The notes: generated by a model not told the origin, from the sequence alone. Shown: positions 8,635-17,895, counted from the stretch's first letter. The stretch is DNA of 64,000 nucleotides from Furfurilactobacillus rossiae DSM 15814 (GCF_000428925.1 NZ_AUAW01000005.1:144341-208340), one strand, 5' to 3'. Numbers and translations: made by a program.

Positions 8635-8692
8635 TAAAACTATATCCGGTAGTGAACTGAATGAGATTAATGCTCATTTTCAGTTCTTAAGG

Positions 8693-8733
8693 AAGGCGTC
8701 ATTCTGGCAAATCGTCAGAATGACGCCTTTTTT
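8693..8733 (+). terminator. Terminator after tmRNA
   Basis: A 14-bp stem AAGGCGTCATTCTG/CAGAATGACGCCTT is followed by T6. Confidence 0.92.
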
Positions 8734-8830
8734 GCAAAATTACGTATGCAAAACCGTTCGCACAGGCAATCTTTAAAACCGTAAGCCTAGTTAATAATTA
8801 ATGAAAACTTTTTTCGTACAAAAATTAATT

Positions 8831-8847
8831 TATAATGGACTAGTCCA
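8831..8847 (+). promoter_or_regulatory. -10 box with palindromic operator upstream of glcK
   Basis: TATAAT (8831-8836) runs directly into the perfect 12-bp palindrome TGGACTAGTCCA (8836-8847). The palindrome fits the same TGGNNTANNCCA pattern as the nagB and pgi operators. A further inverted repeat, AATCCGC/GCGGATT, follows at 8849-8870. Confidence 0.55.
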
Positions 8848-8884
8848 CAATCCGCTAAGCCGCGCGGATTAACGACTTTGTGAG

Positions 8885-8946
8885 TTGTAAACGTTATCAA
8901 TAAATTAGAAAAGTTATGTAAAAGGGGTTGTAAAAACGCTTTCATT
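8885..8946 (+). promoter_or_regulatory. Two cre-like boxes upstream of glcK
   Basis: TTGTAAACGTTATCAA (8885-8900) is a good CcpA cre site. A second, half-degenerate site ends in CGCTTTCA near 8946. Both lie in the leader of glcK-glcU. Confidence 0.6.
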
Positions 8947-9014
8947 GTAAGAGAATAAACCGTAAACCTTTTACATGTTTATTTGTTAAGAAGAGAATTG
9001 AGGAGAAAAATTTT

Positions 9015-10043
9015 ATGGCTAAGAAGAAAAAGTTAATCGGTGTTGACCTTGGTGGGACAACAATTAAATTCGCGATTTTAACCCTAGATGGTGACGTTCA
9101 ACAAAAGTGGAGCGTGCCAACCAACATTCTTGATGAGGGTTCACACATCATTCCTGATATCGTGCAATCAATTAATCATCACTTAGATCTGTACAAAATG
9201 AGCGCTAATGATTTCGCTGGGATTGGGATGGGGACACCTGGGACAGTTGATCTTGCAAATGGCACAGTCACTGCGGCGTACAACTTGAACTGGAAGACAA
9301 CCCAGAAGGCGAAGGAACAGATCGAAGCCGGTACACACATGAAGTTTGCATTAGACAACGATGCCAATGTTGCAGCCTTGGGTGAGCGTTGGAAGGGTGC
9401 CGGTAACAATGAACCAGACGTTGACTTCATTACTTTAGGAACCGGTGTTGGTGGTGGTATCATTGCCAGCGGTCGTTTGCAACACGGCGTTAACGGTGCT
9501 GGTGGTGAAGTTGGTCACGTGACCGTTCAACCTGGTGGTTACTTGTGTACCTGTGGCAAACATGGTTGCTTGGAAACCTATGCTTCAGCAACAGGTGTTG
9601 TTCACTTGGCACACGATTTTGCCGAAGAATATTCTGGTAACTCCAAACTTAAAAAAATGGTCGACAATGGCGATGAAATCACGTCCAAGATTGTCTTTGA
9701 TTTAGCTAAACAAGGTGACTTCTTGGCTAACGAAGTAACAAACAAAGTGGGCCAGTACCTTGGCTTAGCCGTTGCTAATATGGCAAACGTGTTGAACCCA
9801 AGTTATGTCGTTATTGGTGGTGGCGTATCAGCAGCCGGTCAGTTCTTACTTGACCTTGTTGACAAGACATTCCAGCAGGAAGCCTTCTCAACCGTCCGTG
9901 CTTCAACGACTTTGAAATTGGCTAAATTAGGCAACGACGCCGGTGTTATTGGTGCTTCGTCACTGGCATTACGTTTTGTCGATGATGCCGATTTAAGTGA
10001 AGCTGCTAAAGTGGCCAACGTTGCAGCAACGGTTGCTGAATAA
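9015..10043 (+). CDS. glcK: ROK-family glucokinase
   Basis: It phosphorylates free glucose with ATP in the cytosol. At 342 aa it is slightly long for the family because of an Ala-rich tail. The N-terminal phosphate loop IGVDLGGTTIKFA, catalytic LDNDANVAALGE, ITLGTGVGGGI and the ROK zinc motif CTCGKHGCLE after GGEVGH are all present. The gene pairs with glcU 51 bp downstream, giving a non-PTS glucose route of uptake then phosphorylation. The promoter carries a palindrome and cre boxes. Confidence 0.95.
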   Translation: MAKKKKLIGVDLGGTTIKFAILTLDGDVQQKWSVPTNILDEGSHIIPDIVQSINHHLDLYKMSANDFAGIGMGTPGTVDLANGTVTAAYNLNWKTTQKAKEQIEAGTHMKFALDNDANVAALGERWKGAGNNEPDVDFITLGTGVGGGIIASGRLQHGVNGAGGEVGHVTVQPGGYLCTCGKHGCLETYASATGVVHLAHDFAEEYSGNSKLKKMVDNGDEITSKIVFDLAKQGDFLANEVTNKVGQYLGLAVANMANVLNPSYVVIGGGVSAAGQFLLDLVDKTFQQEAFSTVRASTTLKLAKLGNDAGVIGASSLALRFVDDADLSEAAKVANVAATVAE

Positions 10044-10094
10044 TTGAATAAACTAGACAACGAAGAGATTTAGAGAATTGGAGATTTTTGAATC

Positions 10095-10997
10095 ATGGGA
10101 ATTACAAACATTCTTATTGCCTTAGTCCCTGTCATTGCCTGGGGGAGTATCGGTCTTGTTTCAGGCCGTTTGGGTGGTTCTGCCGCTCAGCAAACGCTTG
10201 GTATGACAATGGGGGCTGTTGTTTTTGGGATCATTGCTTGGTTTATTTATCGACCAACATTGGATGCCAAAGTTTGGATTGCCGGAATCTTATCCGGGTT
10301 GTTCTGGGTAGTTGGCCAAGGTGGCCAGTTTACCTCTATGAAGGCACTGGGTGTTTCCAAGACGATTCCAATTTCGACTGGGATGCAGCTTGCGGGTAAT
10401 GCACTAGCTGGTGTGCTGTTGTTCAGAGAATGGACAACGGGCCGTCAGTACACTTTGGGTACGCTTGCTGTGATTGCCTTGATCATTGGAGCGGCGCTTA
10501 CGTCAAGAGTTGACAAACGCAATGCTACGAAGACGGATCGTCATGAGAATACTGGCGCCGGTGCACGTGCTTTGACGTACTCAACCCTTGGTTATGTCGC
10601 TTACACGATTGTGATTAAGAGTTTTGAAAAGTGGGGTAACGTTGGCGATGTTACGAACTTTACCCATGCGGTTGTTTTACCACAGTCCATTGGGATGTTC
10701 CTTGGTGCAATCGTGTTCGTTATCATGATTGGCGCTCGTAAGGAAATGTGGCAGTTACCATCTTGGAAAAACATTATTACCGGTCTCTTCTGGGGTACTG
10801 GTAACCTGTTCATGTTCTTGGCAACAATCAAAGTTGGTTTGGCGGTTGCCTATTCAATGGCCCAGATGGGAATCATTATCTCTACTTTTGGTTCTATTTG
10901 GCTGTTGGGCGAACGCAAGACGCATTGGGAAATGGTCAATATCATCATCGGCTCTGTCTTGATTATCGTTGGTGGTATCATGCTTGGAACAATGTAA
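10095..10997 (+). CDS. glcU: Glucose uptake permease, GRP family (GlcU/RbsU type)
   Basis: A 300-aa membrane protein with about 10 hydrophobic helices, matching the GRP branch of the drug/metabolite transporter superfamily. VIAWGSIGLVSGRLGGS at the start and FWVVGQGGQFTSMKALGVS near residue 75 are typical of GlcU/RbsU permeases. It imports glucose, or ribose in some relatives, by proton symport. Its place right after the glucokinase argues for glucose. GGAG lies about 12 bases upstream. A terminator follows, so glcK-glcU is a two-gene operon. Confidence 0.9.
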   Translation: MGITNILIALVPVIAWGSIGLVSGRLGGSAAQQTLGMTMGAVVFGIIAWFIYRPTLDAKVWIAGILSGLFWVVGQGGQFTSMKALGVSKTIPISTGMQLAGNALAGVLLFREWTTGRQYTLGTLAVIALIIGAALTSRVDKRNATKTDRHENTGAGARALTYSTLGYVAYTIVIKSFEKWGNVGDVTNFTHAVVLPQSIGMFLGAIVFVIMIGARKEMWQLPSWKNIITGLFWGTGNLFMFLATIKVGLAVAYSMAQMGIIISTFGSIWLLGERKTHWEMVNIIIGSVLIIVGGIMLGTM

Positions 10998-11014
10998 TAG
11001 TATTTAAAAAGTTA

Positions 11015-11044
11015 CAGCAGACGATGGATGTCTGCTGTTTTTGT
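11015..11044 (+). terminator. Terminator after glcU
   Basis: The stem CAGCAGAC/GTCTGCTG with a 7-nt loop is followed by TTTTTGTTT. Confidence 0.88.
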
Positions 11045-11173
11045 TTGGCAAACAAAAAAACGAACGGGATCTATATCATTCAATTGAGAAGAAAATTAAA
11101 AATTAGACCAAAAAAATTTTGAGTGGTCTAGGTGTTGATGGCATGGGGATGACGAGCAAAAATATTATTGATT

Positions 11174-11237
11174 TTGGTATATACCAATTTCATGAATTGG
11201 CTTTCATTGCCCACAGACCAATGTATTAGTGTATACT
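11174..11237 (+). promoter_or_regulatory. pgi promoter region with GntR-type operator
   Basis: A perfect 14-bp palindrome TTGGTATATACCAA (11174-11187) lies upstream of TTGCCC (11207-11212) and TATACT (11232-11237), which are 19 bp apart. It belongs to the same pattern as the nagB palindrome. A split repeat TAGACCA/TGGTCTA lies at 11104-11130. Confidence 0.6.
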
Positions 11238-11275
11238 TGTAACCGTAATCATTATAAGAAAGAGGTAGGAGAAGC

Positions 11276-12628
11276 ATGGCATATATTTCCTTTGATAGCT
11301 CGAATCTGACAAAGTTTGTTCACGATAATGAACTGGGTGAAATGCAGGCAATGGTCACTGCAGCTGACTCAGAATTACGTAATGGTACAGGTGCGGGTGC
11401 TGATTTCCGTGACTGGATCGATTTACCAACGAATTACGATAAGGACGAATTCAGCCGCATTAAGGCCGCTGCAAAGAAAATTCAAAGTGATTCAGAAGTA
11501 TTGGTTGTCATTGGGATTGGTGGATCATATCTTGGTGCACGTGCTGCCATTGACTTTTTAAACGAAGCCTTTTACACCGCATTGCCTGCTAGTGAACGTA
11601 AGGGCGCTTTGGTTCTGTTTGCTGGGAACTCAATCTCATCTTCATATGTTCACGATTTGATTCATGTGATTGGTGACCGTGACTTTTCTGTTAACGTTAT
11701 TTCGAAATCCGGGACTACGACTGAACCATCAATCGCCTTCCGTATCTTCAAAGATAAGTTGGTTGAAAAGTACGGTGAAGCTGAAGCTAAGAAGCGTATC
11801 TATGCAACAACTGACCGTGCGCGTGGCGCGTTGAAGACTGAATCTGATGCTGAGGGTTACGAAGAATTCGTTGTTCCTGATGGTATTGGTGGTCGTTTCT
11901 CTGTATTGAGTGCTGTTGGTTTGTTACCAATTGCTGCTTCTGGTGCCGACATTGATAAATTGATGCAAGGCGCTGCAGATGCTTCTAAAGATTACACATC
12001 AGACAAGATTGAAGACAACGATGCTTACCGTTACGCTGCTTTGCGGAACATTTTGTACCGCAAGGGCAAGACAACAGAATTGTTGGAAAACTACGAACCA
12101 ACCATGGCTTCATTTGCTGAATGGTGGAAGCAATTAATGGGTGAATCAGAAGGGAAGGACCAAAAGGGCATTTACCCATCAAGTGCTAACTTCTCTACTG
12201 ACCTGCACTCACTAGGCCAGTACATTCAAGAAGGCCGTCGTAACTTAATGGAAACTGTTGTTAAGGTTGATAAACCAAATTACGACATTGATATTCCTAA
12301 GGAAGACAGTGACCTTGACCAAATTGGCTACCTTGAAGGCAAGACGATGGATTATGTGAACACGCAAGCATTCCGTGCCGTTACATTAGCCCACACAGAT
12401 GGCGATGTTCCTGTTATGGCCGTTCACATTCCCGATCAAACGGAATACTCACTTGGCTACTTAATCTACTTCTTCGAAGCTGCTGTGGGTATTTCTGGCT
12501 ACTTGAACGGGATTAACCCATTCAACCAACCAGGTGTTGAAGCCTATAAAGTTAACATGTTTGCTCTTTTGGGTAAGCCTGGCTTTGAAAAGGAAACTGC
12601 CGAAATTCAGAAACGTGTTCAAAAATAA
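11276..12628 (+). CDS. pgi: Glucose-6-phosphate isomerase
   Basis: It interconverts glucose-6-phosphate and fructose-6-phosphate in the cytosol. The 450-aa length is that of Firmicutes [16 protein letters not shown], the sugar-phosphate loop [20 protein letters not shown] and the C-terminal [14 protein letters not shown] signature are intact. GGAG precedes the start. The gene links the glcK/glcU glucose route and the nagB product, fructose-6-phosphate, and shares a palindrome type with both. A bidirectional terminator follows. Confidence 0.98.
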   Translation: MAYISFDSSNLTKFVHDNELGEMQAMVTAADSELRNGTGAGADFRDWIDLPTNYDKDEFSRIKAAAKKIQSDSEVLVVIGIGGSYLGARAAIDFLNEAFYTALPASERKGALVLFAGNSISSSYVHDLIHVIGDRDFSVNVISKSGTTTEPSIAFRIFKDKLVEKYGEAEAKKRIYATTDRARGALKTESDAEGYEEFVVPDGIGGRFSVLSAVGLLPIAASGADIDKLMQGAADASKDYTSDKIEDNDAYRYAALRNILYRKGKTTELLENYEPTMASFAEWWKQLMGESEGKDQKGIYPSSANFSTDLHSLGQYIQEGRRNLMETVVKVDKPNYDIDIPKEDSDLDQIGYLEGKTMDYVNTQAFRAVTLAHTDGDVPVMAVHIPDQTEYSLGYLIYFFEAAVGISGYLNGINPFNQPGVEAYKVNMFALLGKPGFEKETAEIQKRVQK

Positions 12629-12673
12629 TTATTCGTAAGTGACTCGGAACAATTATTTACTATATATACAAGC

Positions 12674-12715
12674 AAAACCGCATCTGCTGAGTAATTCAGT
12701 AGGTGCGGTTTTTTG
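12674..12715. terminator. Bidirectional terminator between pgi and the GNAT gene
   Basis: AAAACCGCA/TGCGGTTTT encloses CTGCTGA/TCAGTAG. T runs occur on both strands and the flanking genes converge. Confidence 0.88.
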
Positions 12716-12727
12716 TTTTACAACGTA

Positions 12728-13264
12728 TTAATCTTTGGGAGACTGCCATTCGTCTCGCAAGACACCATACTTCACAGAATCCCAGTATTGACCCTGCCAA
12801 TAACGAACCTGTCTAATCGTGGCTTCTCGCTTCAAATGTAAATGTTCAGCGACACCAATCATGCGAACATTGCCGGACCAGGTTGTGAGGCCAATGTGAG
12901 GAAGGTCGACCATTTGCCACAGTGCATCGATCCATTTGGCAAGCGCTCGATGGCCAAGACCATGATGCCAATTTGTTTGATCATAAATGGCAATACCAGC
13001 CTCAAGCCACCGCTTAAGCTTGCCATCGTCGTAATAGGCAGTGACCATACCGACCATTTTGTCATCGACACGAATAACTTGGCAAAATGGATTTAGAACA
13101 TATTTGTTTTTTGCGGGACCGTTCACAAATTCCTCACGTGTCGGTAAAACATCTTGAAAATAAGGACCATTCCATTTTGTCCACTCAGCGTTTGGGTCAC
13201 TAAAAGCTAATTGCCAAAAGTCGGCAACTTCGTCTGGCTGTAATTCAGATAAGGTTAATTTCAT
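12728..13264 (-). CDS. GNAT-family N-acetyltransferase
   Basis: A 178-aa acetyl-CoA-dependent acyltransferase of the RimJ/RimL-like group. GIAIYDQTNWHHGLGHRALA resembles the acetyl-CoA-binding motif A, followed by WSGNVRMIGVAEHLHLKREA, the usual ending in which a neighbour residue and bulky aromatics close the fold. The acceptor is unknown. I start at ATG 13264, which has GGGAG at 8 bases, not at the GTG two codons upstream. It converges with pgi. Confidence 0.87.
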   Translation of the reverse strand: MKLTLSELQPDEVADFWQLAFSDPNAEWTKWNGPYFQDVLPTREEFVNGPAKNKYVLNPFCQVIRVDDKMVGMVTAYYDDGKLKRWLEAGIAIYDQTNWHHGLGHRALAKWIDALWQMVDLPHIGLTTWSGNVRMIGVAEHLHLKREATIRQVRYWQGQYWDSVKYGVLRDEWQSPKD

Positions 13265-13377
13265 GAGCACATCTCCCTGAATGTTAAATTGACCTAAGTG
13301 TACGCCAATAAAAGGTTTTTAGCAGAATAAACTTACATACCCAAAAATGATTTTAGAATTCACAAGCATTTGTTTTG

Positions 13378-13396
13378 AATAATGATAACGATTAAT
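13378..13396 (+). promoter_or_regulatory. Weak Fur/PerR-like box
   Basis: ATAATGATAACGATTAAT around 13379 matches 14 of 19 positions of the classic Fur box GATAATGATAATCATTATC. It lies upstream of a 77-aa gene of unknown function. AT-rich DNA makes chance matches common. Confidence 0.3.
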
Positions 13397-13442
13397 TATA
13401 AATTATGGTTACGCAAAAATTAATCGAAAGAAGGCCATTATT

Positions 13443-13676
13443 ATGATTACAAACGCAACGGAATTTATTCACGATTTACACAAAGTTTTACGCGGTGCTG
13501 CTAAACGTGCCGACGAAGATATAACTAAAACCATTAAAACAGTCAGTTATAAATTAAAACAAAGTGGTTCACTTCATTACGAACTTTCACGCTGGCGTTG
13601 TTTGGATGCGCGTCAGCATGAATTTACGTTTAAGAAAAATAATGACGGCACCTATACGTACGTTTATAGTCGCTAA
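13443..13676 (+). CDS. Hypothetical protein, 77 aa
   Basis: A small basic soluble protein. The N-terminal half is an amphipathic helix (HDLHKVLRGAAKRADEDITK) and the C-terminal half is beta-rich (HEFTFKKNNDGTYTYVYSR). GAAGG precedes the ATG. It sits 54 bp upstream of the secreted CHAP protein on the same strand and could share its transcript. The family is not recognised. Confidence 0.6.
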   Translation: MITNATEFIHDLHKVLRGAAKRADEDITKTIKTVSYKLKQSGSLHYELSRWRCLDARQHEFTFKKNNDGTYTYVYSR

Positions 13677-13730
13677 GACAATCATTATCAGGATGAAGCG
13701 GATTAAAAGGACAGTGTAGGAGGGGACAAA

Positions 13731-14330
13731 ATGAAATTAATCAAACAAATTGGCGCTAGTTTAACGGTGGTAGGGTGTGTGTGCGGTATTACGGTTGGTC
13801 TTTCAGATACTCAAGTATCAGCTGACCAAGTTTCTTGGCCGGGTACAACGACAGTCCAGAAACAAGACAGTAGTTCACCAATGACAGGGAACATAAGTGG
13901 GACTCATTTGTTATCTAGTCAGGCACTGACGGAGGCCCAACAAGCTGGGCAACAAGGATTTTATAACGGCATCGATGGCTATCCAGTGGGACAGTGTACG
14001 GGATTTGTTGCAGCCGTTTTGCGCCAACAACAAATCCCGGTTAATACTTACAGTTATCTTGGTAATGGTGATCAATGGGCCGAATCGGCAACACAACGAG
14101 GGCTATTGGTAGATTTTCGGCCAGCGGTAGGCTCTGTCGTGTCGTTTAAATCGATGCACGTTGCCTATGTCACGGAAGTCAACGATATTACCGGGACCTT
14201 CAAAATTATGGAAGGAAATTTTGAAGGACAGGCACTGCATGAGCGTACCCTAACGATGAACGACGATATTGCTGGGATTATTCATTTTGAAAAGTTGTCG
14301 ACTGCACCTCAATTTACGTTTACTGTTTGA
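13731..14330 (+). CDS. Secreted CHAP-domain protein (putative peptidoglycan hydrolase)
   Basis: The 199-aa precursor has a Sec signal peptide ending near VSADQ (residue about 32), a short Ser/Thr linker and a CHAP domain. The nucleophile Cys is in GQCTGFVAAVL (about residue 87) and the catalytic His is in SMHVAYVTEVN (about residue 141). CHAP enzymes are amidases or endopeptidases that cut peptidoglycan cross-bridges. No cell-wall-binding repeat is present. AGGAGG supports the start. The 3' end overlaps the convergent antiporter gene by 11 bp. Confidence 0.88.
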   Translation: MKLIKQIGASLTVVGCVCGITVGLSDTQVSADQVSWPGTTTVQKQDSSSPMTGNISGTHLLSSQALTEAQQAGQQGFYNGIDGYPVGQCTGFVAAVLRQQQIPVNTYSYLGNGDQWAESATQRGLLVDFRPAVGSVVSFKSMHVAYVTEVNDITGTFKIMEGNFEGQALHERTLTMNDDIAGIIHFEKLSTAPQFTFTV

Positions 14331-16326
14331 TAAATGCGGCATTATTTTGAATATAAGCCATTTCATCAAAGATAATGTGCTGTTGAAGTGATTCAGCGGT
14401 TTCGACATCAATGGTGCCCTTATCGAGGGCGTTTTGAACAAATTCATATTCGGCATGAAACGCGGTCAAAAAGAGTTGATAAACAACTTGAGGGACGGGA
14501 TCTGGCATGTTCATCCGACGATGGCGTTCCCGATAAAAACGCTGCACATCATGTAGCTCAACGGTCGTGACTTCGCCGTGTTGATGGCGTTCTTGTTTAA
14601 GAGCGTGCATGACTGCCTGATAGCCAACTTCTTCTAAGGGGCGAATGTCCTCGCCGTGTGCATGAAATTGACGTTGCCAATAGAATTGTTCAGCGATTAG
14701 CGGAGTAGTAAAGAACATTTCTTCGCCAAACTTAAGGTCACGGCTCAGGCGACTAGAGTGGACCCCAAAACGCACTCGGAGCCACAGGTTCTGCCAAACA
14801 GTATTATTGAACGTGAACTTGGTTAGGTCTAAAAAACGCAGATAATAATACGTTTCATCATCGCTAAAATCACCCTGATCATGTTTACGGTTGATGACCT
14901 CGCGTTCAGCAGCATCGGTAAGTTCAAACAGTCGTCGTTGCTCACGCCGGTGGGGCCGATTGTTTTGATGGAGTTGCTGACTCAATGCATCAACCACGAT
15001 GTGCGTTTCTGCCTGAGCGTCCTTGCTTGAACGAACCTTATTCATCGCGGTCATAATCATTTCTCGTGTCCACTGGCTCATCGGCTTTGTCTGAGTGCCG
15101 GTGGGCATCTTTGTGATGATTGGCACAGCGATGGCAGCTACCGTCAGACTGATTAAAATGACCACGGTGACGACGAAGATCAGTGCGTTCCGATCAGTAG
15201 TTAAATCGCGACCGTTGATGGTTGGCAACAGGAAGGCTAACGACAGTGAAATAGTCCCACTGGCGCCACTGACAGCCATTAGCCAAGCGTCTTGCCAGCG
15301 ATGGTTGCTAGAAATGTGCATCCAAACTAAAAAACGCGACCATAGTAAGCGAATAGCAAATTTCAAAACATATAGCACGATCCCGATAAGAATTAGTAGA
15401 CCAAGGAGACCTGGATGCTTAGAAATGATTTGCTCCATGATTGTCGGCAGGGATACGCCTAGAAGGACGAAAACGACCCCTGTGAGCGCCTCCTGCACAA
15501 TTCCCCATATGTTTGACCGGACAAGCTGTACCCGACTTGAAACGAGCTGTAAACTATCATTTTCCATTCCTTGAAACAAGCCAGCAGCGACGACCGCCAA
15601 AATTCCGGACAACGTTAAGCGTTCGGCAACGAAATAAGCTAGAAATGGCACCAATAACTCTAGTGTAATCATGACGAATGGCGTATCATCACCAGCTTGA
15701 ATAAGTTCACGGCGAATGCTTAGAAAGAGTGCGCCAATAATTGCACCGGTGATCAATCCACCGATAAACTCTAACGCAAACACCCCAACGGCTCTATTAG
15801 CTGAGAACGAACCAGTAGTAAAAGCTAACAGCGACAGATCAAACGCAACAAAGCCGGATGCGTCGTTAAATAATGATTCGTTTTGCATGATGGTGAAAGG
15901 CACTTGGAAGTTTGGATTAGGCTGAGCAAATGCGCTGACTGCCGAAGCGTCGGTTGGGGTCACAATTGCACATAGCGCAATTGCTAACGCTAGTGGCAGA
16001 AAAGGAAACAGTAAGTGGAGTGCACTACCAACGATTATCACGGTGGCAATGACAAGCATGATGGACAGCGAAAAAATATTGATGGCACCGCGGCCAATCC
16101 AGTAACGAGAGGCCGATTGCGCTTCGTTATAGAGCAAAGGAGCCACGATGAAAAATAAAAATAAATTGGGATTAAAAATATAGTGATGATACAGCGGCAG
16201 CAGTGCCAATAAAATTCCCACCACGATAAAGATGATGGGGAGCGGCACGCGGTTGAGATGATGGTGCATGATCACAGCGGCTACGACTGCAATTAAAATG
16301 ATGAGAAGAAAGAATGTATTCTCCAT
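14320..16326 (-). CDS. CPA1-family Na+/H+ antiporter
   Basis: A 668-aa membrane protein. About 12 helices fill residues 1-400. NESLFNDASGFVAFDLSL carries the conserved acidic ion-binding residues (FNDA/S motif), and MAVSGASGTISLSLAFLLP is the second conserved half. The last about 250 residues form a cytosolic, charged regulatory tail (EDIRPLEEVGYQAVMHALKQ). It exports Na+ in exchange for H+ for pH and salt homeostasis. The start ATG at 16326 follows ACGGAG; a longer reading without a ribosome site is rejected. Confidence 0.9.
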   Translation of the reverse strand: MENTFFLLIILIAVVAAVIMHHHLNRVPLPIIFIVVGILLALLPLYHHYIFNPNLFLFFIVAPLLYNEAQSASRYWIGRGAINIFSLSIMLVIATVIIVGSALHLLFPFLPLALAIALCAIVTPTDASAVSAFAQPNPNFQVPFTIMQNESLFNDASGFVAFDLSLLAFTTGSFSANRAVGVFALEFIGGLITGAIIGALFLSIRRELIQAGDDTPFVMITLELLVPFLAYFVAERLTLSGILAVVAAGLFQGMENDSLQLVSSRVQLVRSNIWGIVQEALTGVVFVLLGVSLPTIMEQIISKHPGLLGLLILIGIVLYVLKFAIRLLWSRFLVWMHISSNHRWQDAWLMAVSGASGTISLSLAFLLPTINGRDLTTDRNALIFVVTVVILISLTVAAIAVPIITKMPTGTQTKPMSQWTREMIMTAMNKVRSSKDAQAETHIVVDALSQQLHQNNRPHRREQRRLFELTDAAEREVINRKHDQGDFSDDETYYYLRFLDLTKFTFNNTVWQNLWLRVRFGVHSSRLSRDLKFGEEMFFTTPLIAEQFYWQRQFHAHGEDIRPLEEVGYQAVMHALKQERHQHGEVTTVELHDVQRFYRERHRRMNMPDPVPQVVYQLFLTAFHAEYEFVQNALDKGTIDVETAESLQQHIIFDEMAYIQNNAAFIKQ

Positions 16327-16570
16327 ATCAAGGCTCCGTTTCGTTAAATTCTGTATACGACAATCATGGACGAAATTAATGATGGACGCAAACAAAAATG
16401 TCTTCAAAACGGCCTGGCGTGTTGTTGAATATCCTCGACAGTTACTAGCAAAATTTGTGACAAGAATGATTGAAGATCAACAACAGGAATACAGGCGTAA
16501 AAAATGCAGCAAAAATAGTTTTATGTTATAAATACAATAATCTAAAGCAATGAAATATAGGAGGCATAAC

Positions 16571-17020
16571 ATGACATTTAAACCAAAACGCATTTTAGTT
16601 CCGACAGATGGCTCAGAAAACGCACAATTGGCCCTGCGTAAAGCAGTTGACATTGCGAAAGCGGCTGATGCAGACATCCTATTACTACAAGTTGTCGCGC
16701 CGTTGTATGCAGCTCCTGAATACGCAATGGCGGGAATGTCGGAAGGTATGCTGACGCAGGCTAAAAAATATGTTGGAGAACTGGCGCAAAAGATGCAGGC
16801 AGAAACTGGCTTTGACCGTATTTCGGCCTTTGCAATGCAGGACGCGCCAAAGCCAACGATTGCCAAGACTTTTCCAGAGCATCATGACATCGACTTAATT
16901 GTTATCGGGGCTACTGGAACAAACGCATTTGAGCGAGCAATTCTTGGGTCAACAACAGGATACGTGGTGCGTAATGCGGACGTAGATGTGCTAGTTGTCA
17001 AAGAGGATGAAGCTGAATAG
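16571..17020 (+). CDS. Universal stress protein, UspA family
   Basis: A 149-aa cytosolic alpha/beta nucleotide-binding protein. ILVPTDGSENAQLAL opens the fold, and VIGATGTNAFERAILGSTTG is the Gx2Gx9GS ATP-binding signature near the C-terminus, so this is an ATP-binding UspA. TAGGAGG directly upstream fixes the start at the ATG of MTFKPKR. It is monocistronic with a terminator at 17037. It is divergent from the antiporter gene, so the two may share stress-linked control. Confidence 0.95.
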   Translation: MTFKPKRILVPTDGSENAQLALRKAVDIAKAADADILLLQVVAPLYAAPEYAMAGMSEGMLTQAKKYVGELAQKMQAETGFDRISAFAMQDAPKPTIAKTFPEHHDIDLIVIGATGTNAFERAILGSTTGYVVRNADVDVLVVKEDEAE

Positions 17021-17036
17021 ATTTAGAATTGACAAC

Positions 17037-17074
17037 AAAAACGACGTACCTGATATTCAGGACGTCGTTTTTGT
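17037..17074 (+). terminator. Terminator after the usp gene
   Basis: The stem AAAAACGACGT/ACGTCGTTTTT lies 17 bp after the stop; T runs are on both strands. Confidence 0.9.
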
Positions 17075-17111
17075 TTGAACTTAATTTGTTACTCCACAAT
17101 TATGATAATTA

Positions 17112-17333
17112 TTAAGACAATTTAGTAGGATCATCACTTTGTGTCGTTTGCATAAATACTTCCAGTGGAATGCCAAAATGCTGGTTAAGTAAAGAAATCT
17201 CACGAACGTTAAATTGAGAATGTCCGTGTAATTTGCGACTTACAGTACTTTTGTTGATTTGCAATAGATCGGCGACCTCAAGCTGTGTTATACCCCTTGA
17301 TTTCAGCCATCCCGAGACTGGGAAAATTTCCAT
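17112..17333 (-). CDS. Small XRE-type HTH protein
   Basis: A 73-aa single-domain DNA-binding protein. ITQLEVADLLQINKSTVSRKL (about residues 15-35) is a clear Cro/C1 helix-turn-helix, followed by two helices ending in FGIPLEVFMQ. I start at ATG 17333 (AGGGG about 10 bases upstream), not at the GTG three codons earlier. It has no ligand or protease domain. It sits just outside the tRNA cluster, so it may be host or a remnant of an older element. Confidence 0.8.
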   Translation of the reverse strand: MEIFPVSGWLKSRGITQLEVADLLQINKSTVSRKLHGHSQFNVREISLLNQHFGIPLEVFMQTTQSDDPTKLS

Positions 17334-17487
17334 GGTTACCACGCCCCTAATAATTAAATGTTTAAACCGTTCCCTTATATGGGAATATTAACCTTAATTC
17401 TCGATGCCCGCAAGTCGAATTTCTTATTTACTGCGTATTCACGTCAATAAATTGATAAAATGAGCACTAAAGGAGCTGACTTGCAAC

Positions 17488-17748
17488 ATGGATACAAAAC
17501 CAACTGATATTCAAACGTGGTTACACGTTTCACGAAGGCAAAAAGGTCTCACTGGCAAGGAAGTATTGCGACAACTGGAGGATCGTTACAACTTTCGCAT
17601 TAGTAAATCAGCTTTTTACCGATACGAGGATCCCAATACCAGTCTTAAATCGATTCCGCTTTTGCTAATAGTTGCCTTGTGTGATATCTACGATCGAGAC
17701 TTTGAGGAGCCATTTAAAATTGTTCGCAAACAAATTTCGATAGACTAA
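17488..17748 (+). CDS. HTH-domain protein, 86 aa
   Basis: LTGKEVLRQLEDRYNFRISKSAFYRYED (about residues 22-50) resembles an XRE helix-turn-helix with a long first turn, followed by a hydrophobic helix LLLIVALCDIYDRDFEEPF. AAGGAG stands 13 bases upstream, a long spacing. It is divergent from the 73-aa HTH gene with about 150 bp between them, where both promoters must lie. Its function is unknown. Confidence 0.75.
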   Translation: MDTKPTDIQTWLHVSRRQKGLTGKEVLRQLEDRYNFRISKSAFYRYEDPNTSLKSIPLLLIVALCDIYDRDFEEPFKIVRKQISID

Positions 17749-17787
17749 TAATGGCCGCCGCAGGGTGGTGTTTTTATTTTAGTAGCT

Positions 17788-17825
17788 TAACGGCTGTTAC
17801 ATTATTGCAACGGTCGTTATTTTTA
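17788..17825 (+). terminator. Terminator after the 86-aa HTH gene
   Basis: An 11-bp stem TAACGGCTGTT/AACGGTCGTTA with G-T pairs is followed by TTTTTAG. Confidence 0.75.
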
Positions 17826-17895
17826 GTTAGAGACTTAGAAAACGACAATGAAAAATGAGAATTTAAAAAAGTCGTCATTTTTATGCGCTAAGACG

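Noticed and set aside
8525..8776. 83-aa ORF across the tmRNA 3' half
   Set aside because: It overlaps ssrA and its terminator and has no ribosome site.
12842..13096. 84-aa rightward ORF inside the GNAT gene
   Set aside because: Antisense shadow of a clear acetyltransferase.
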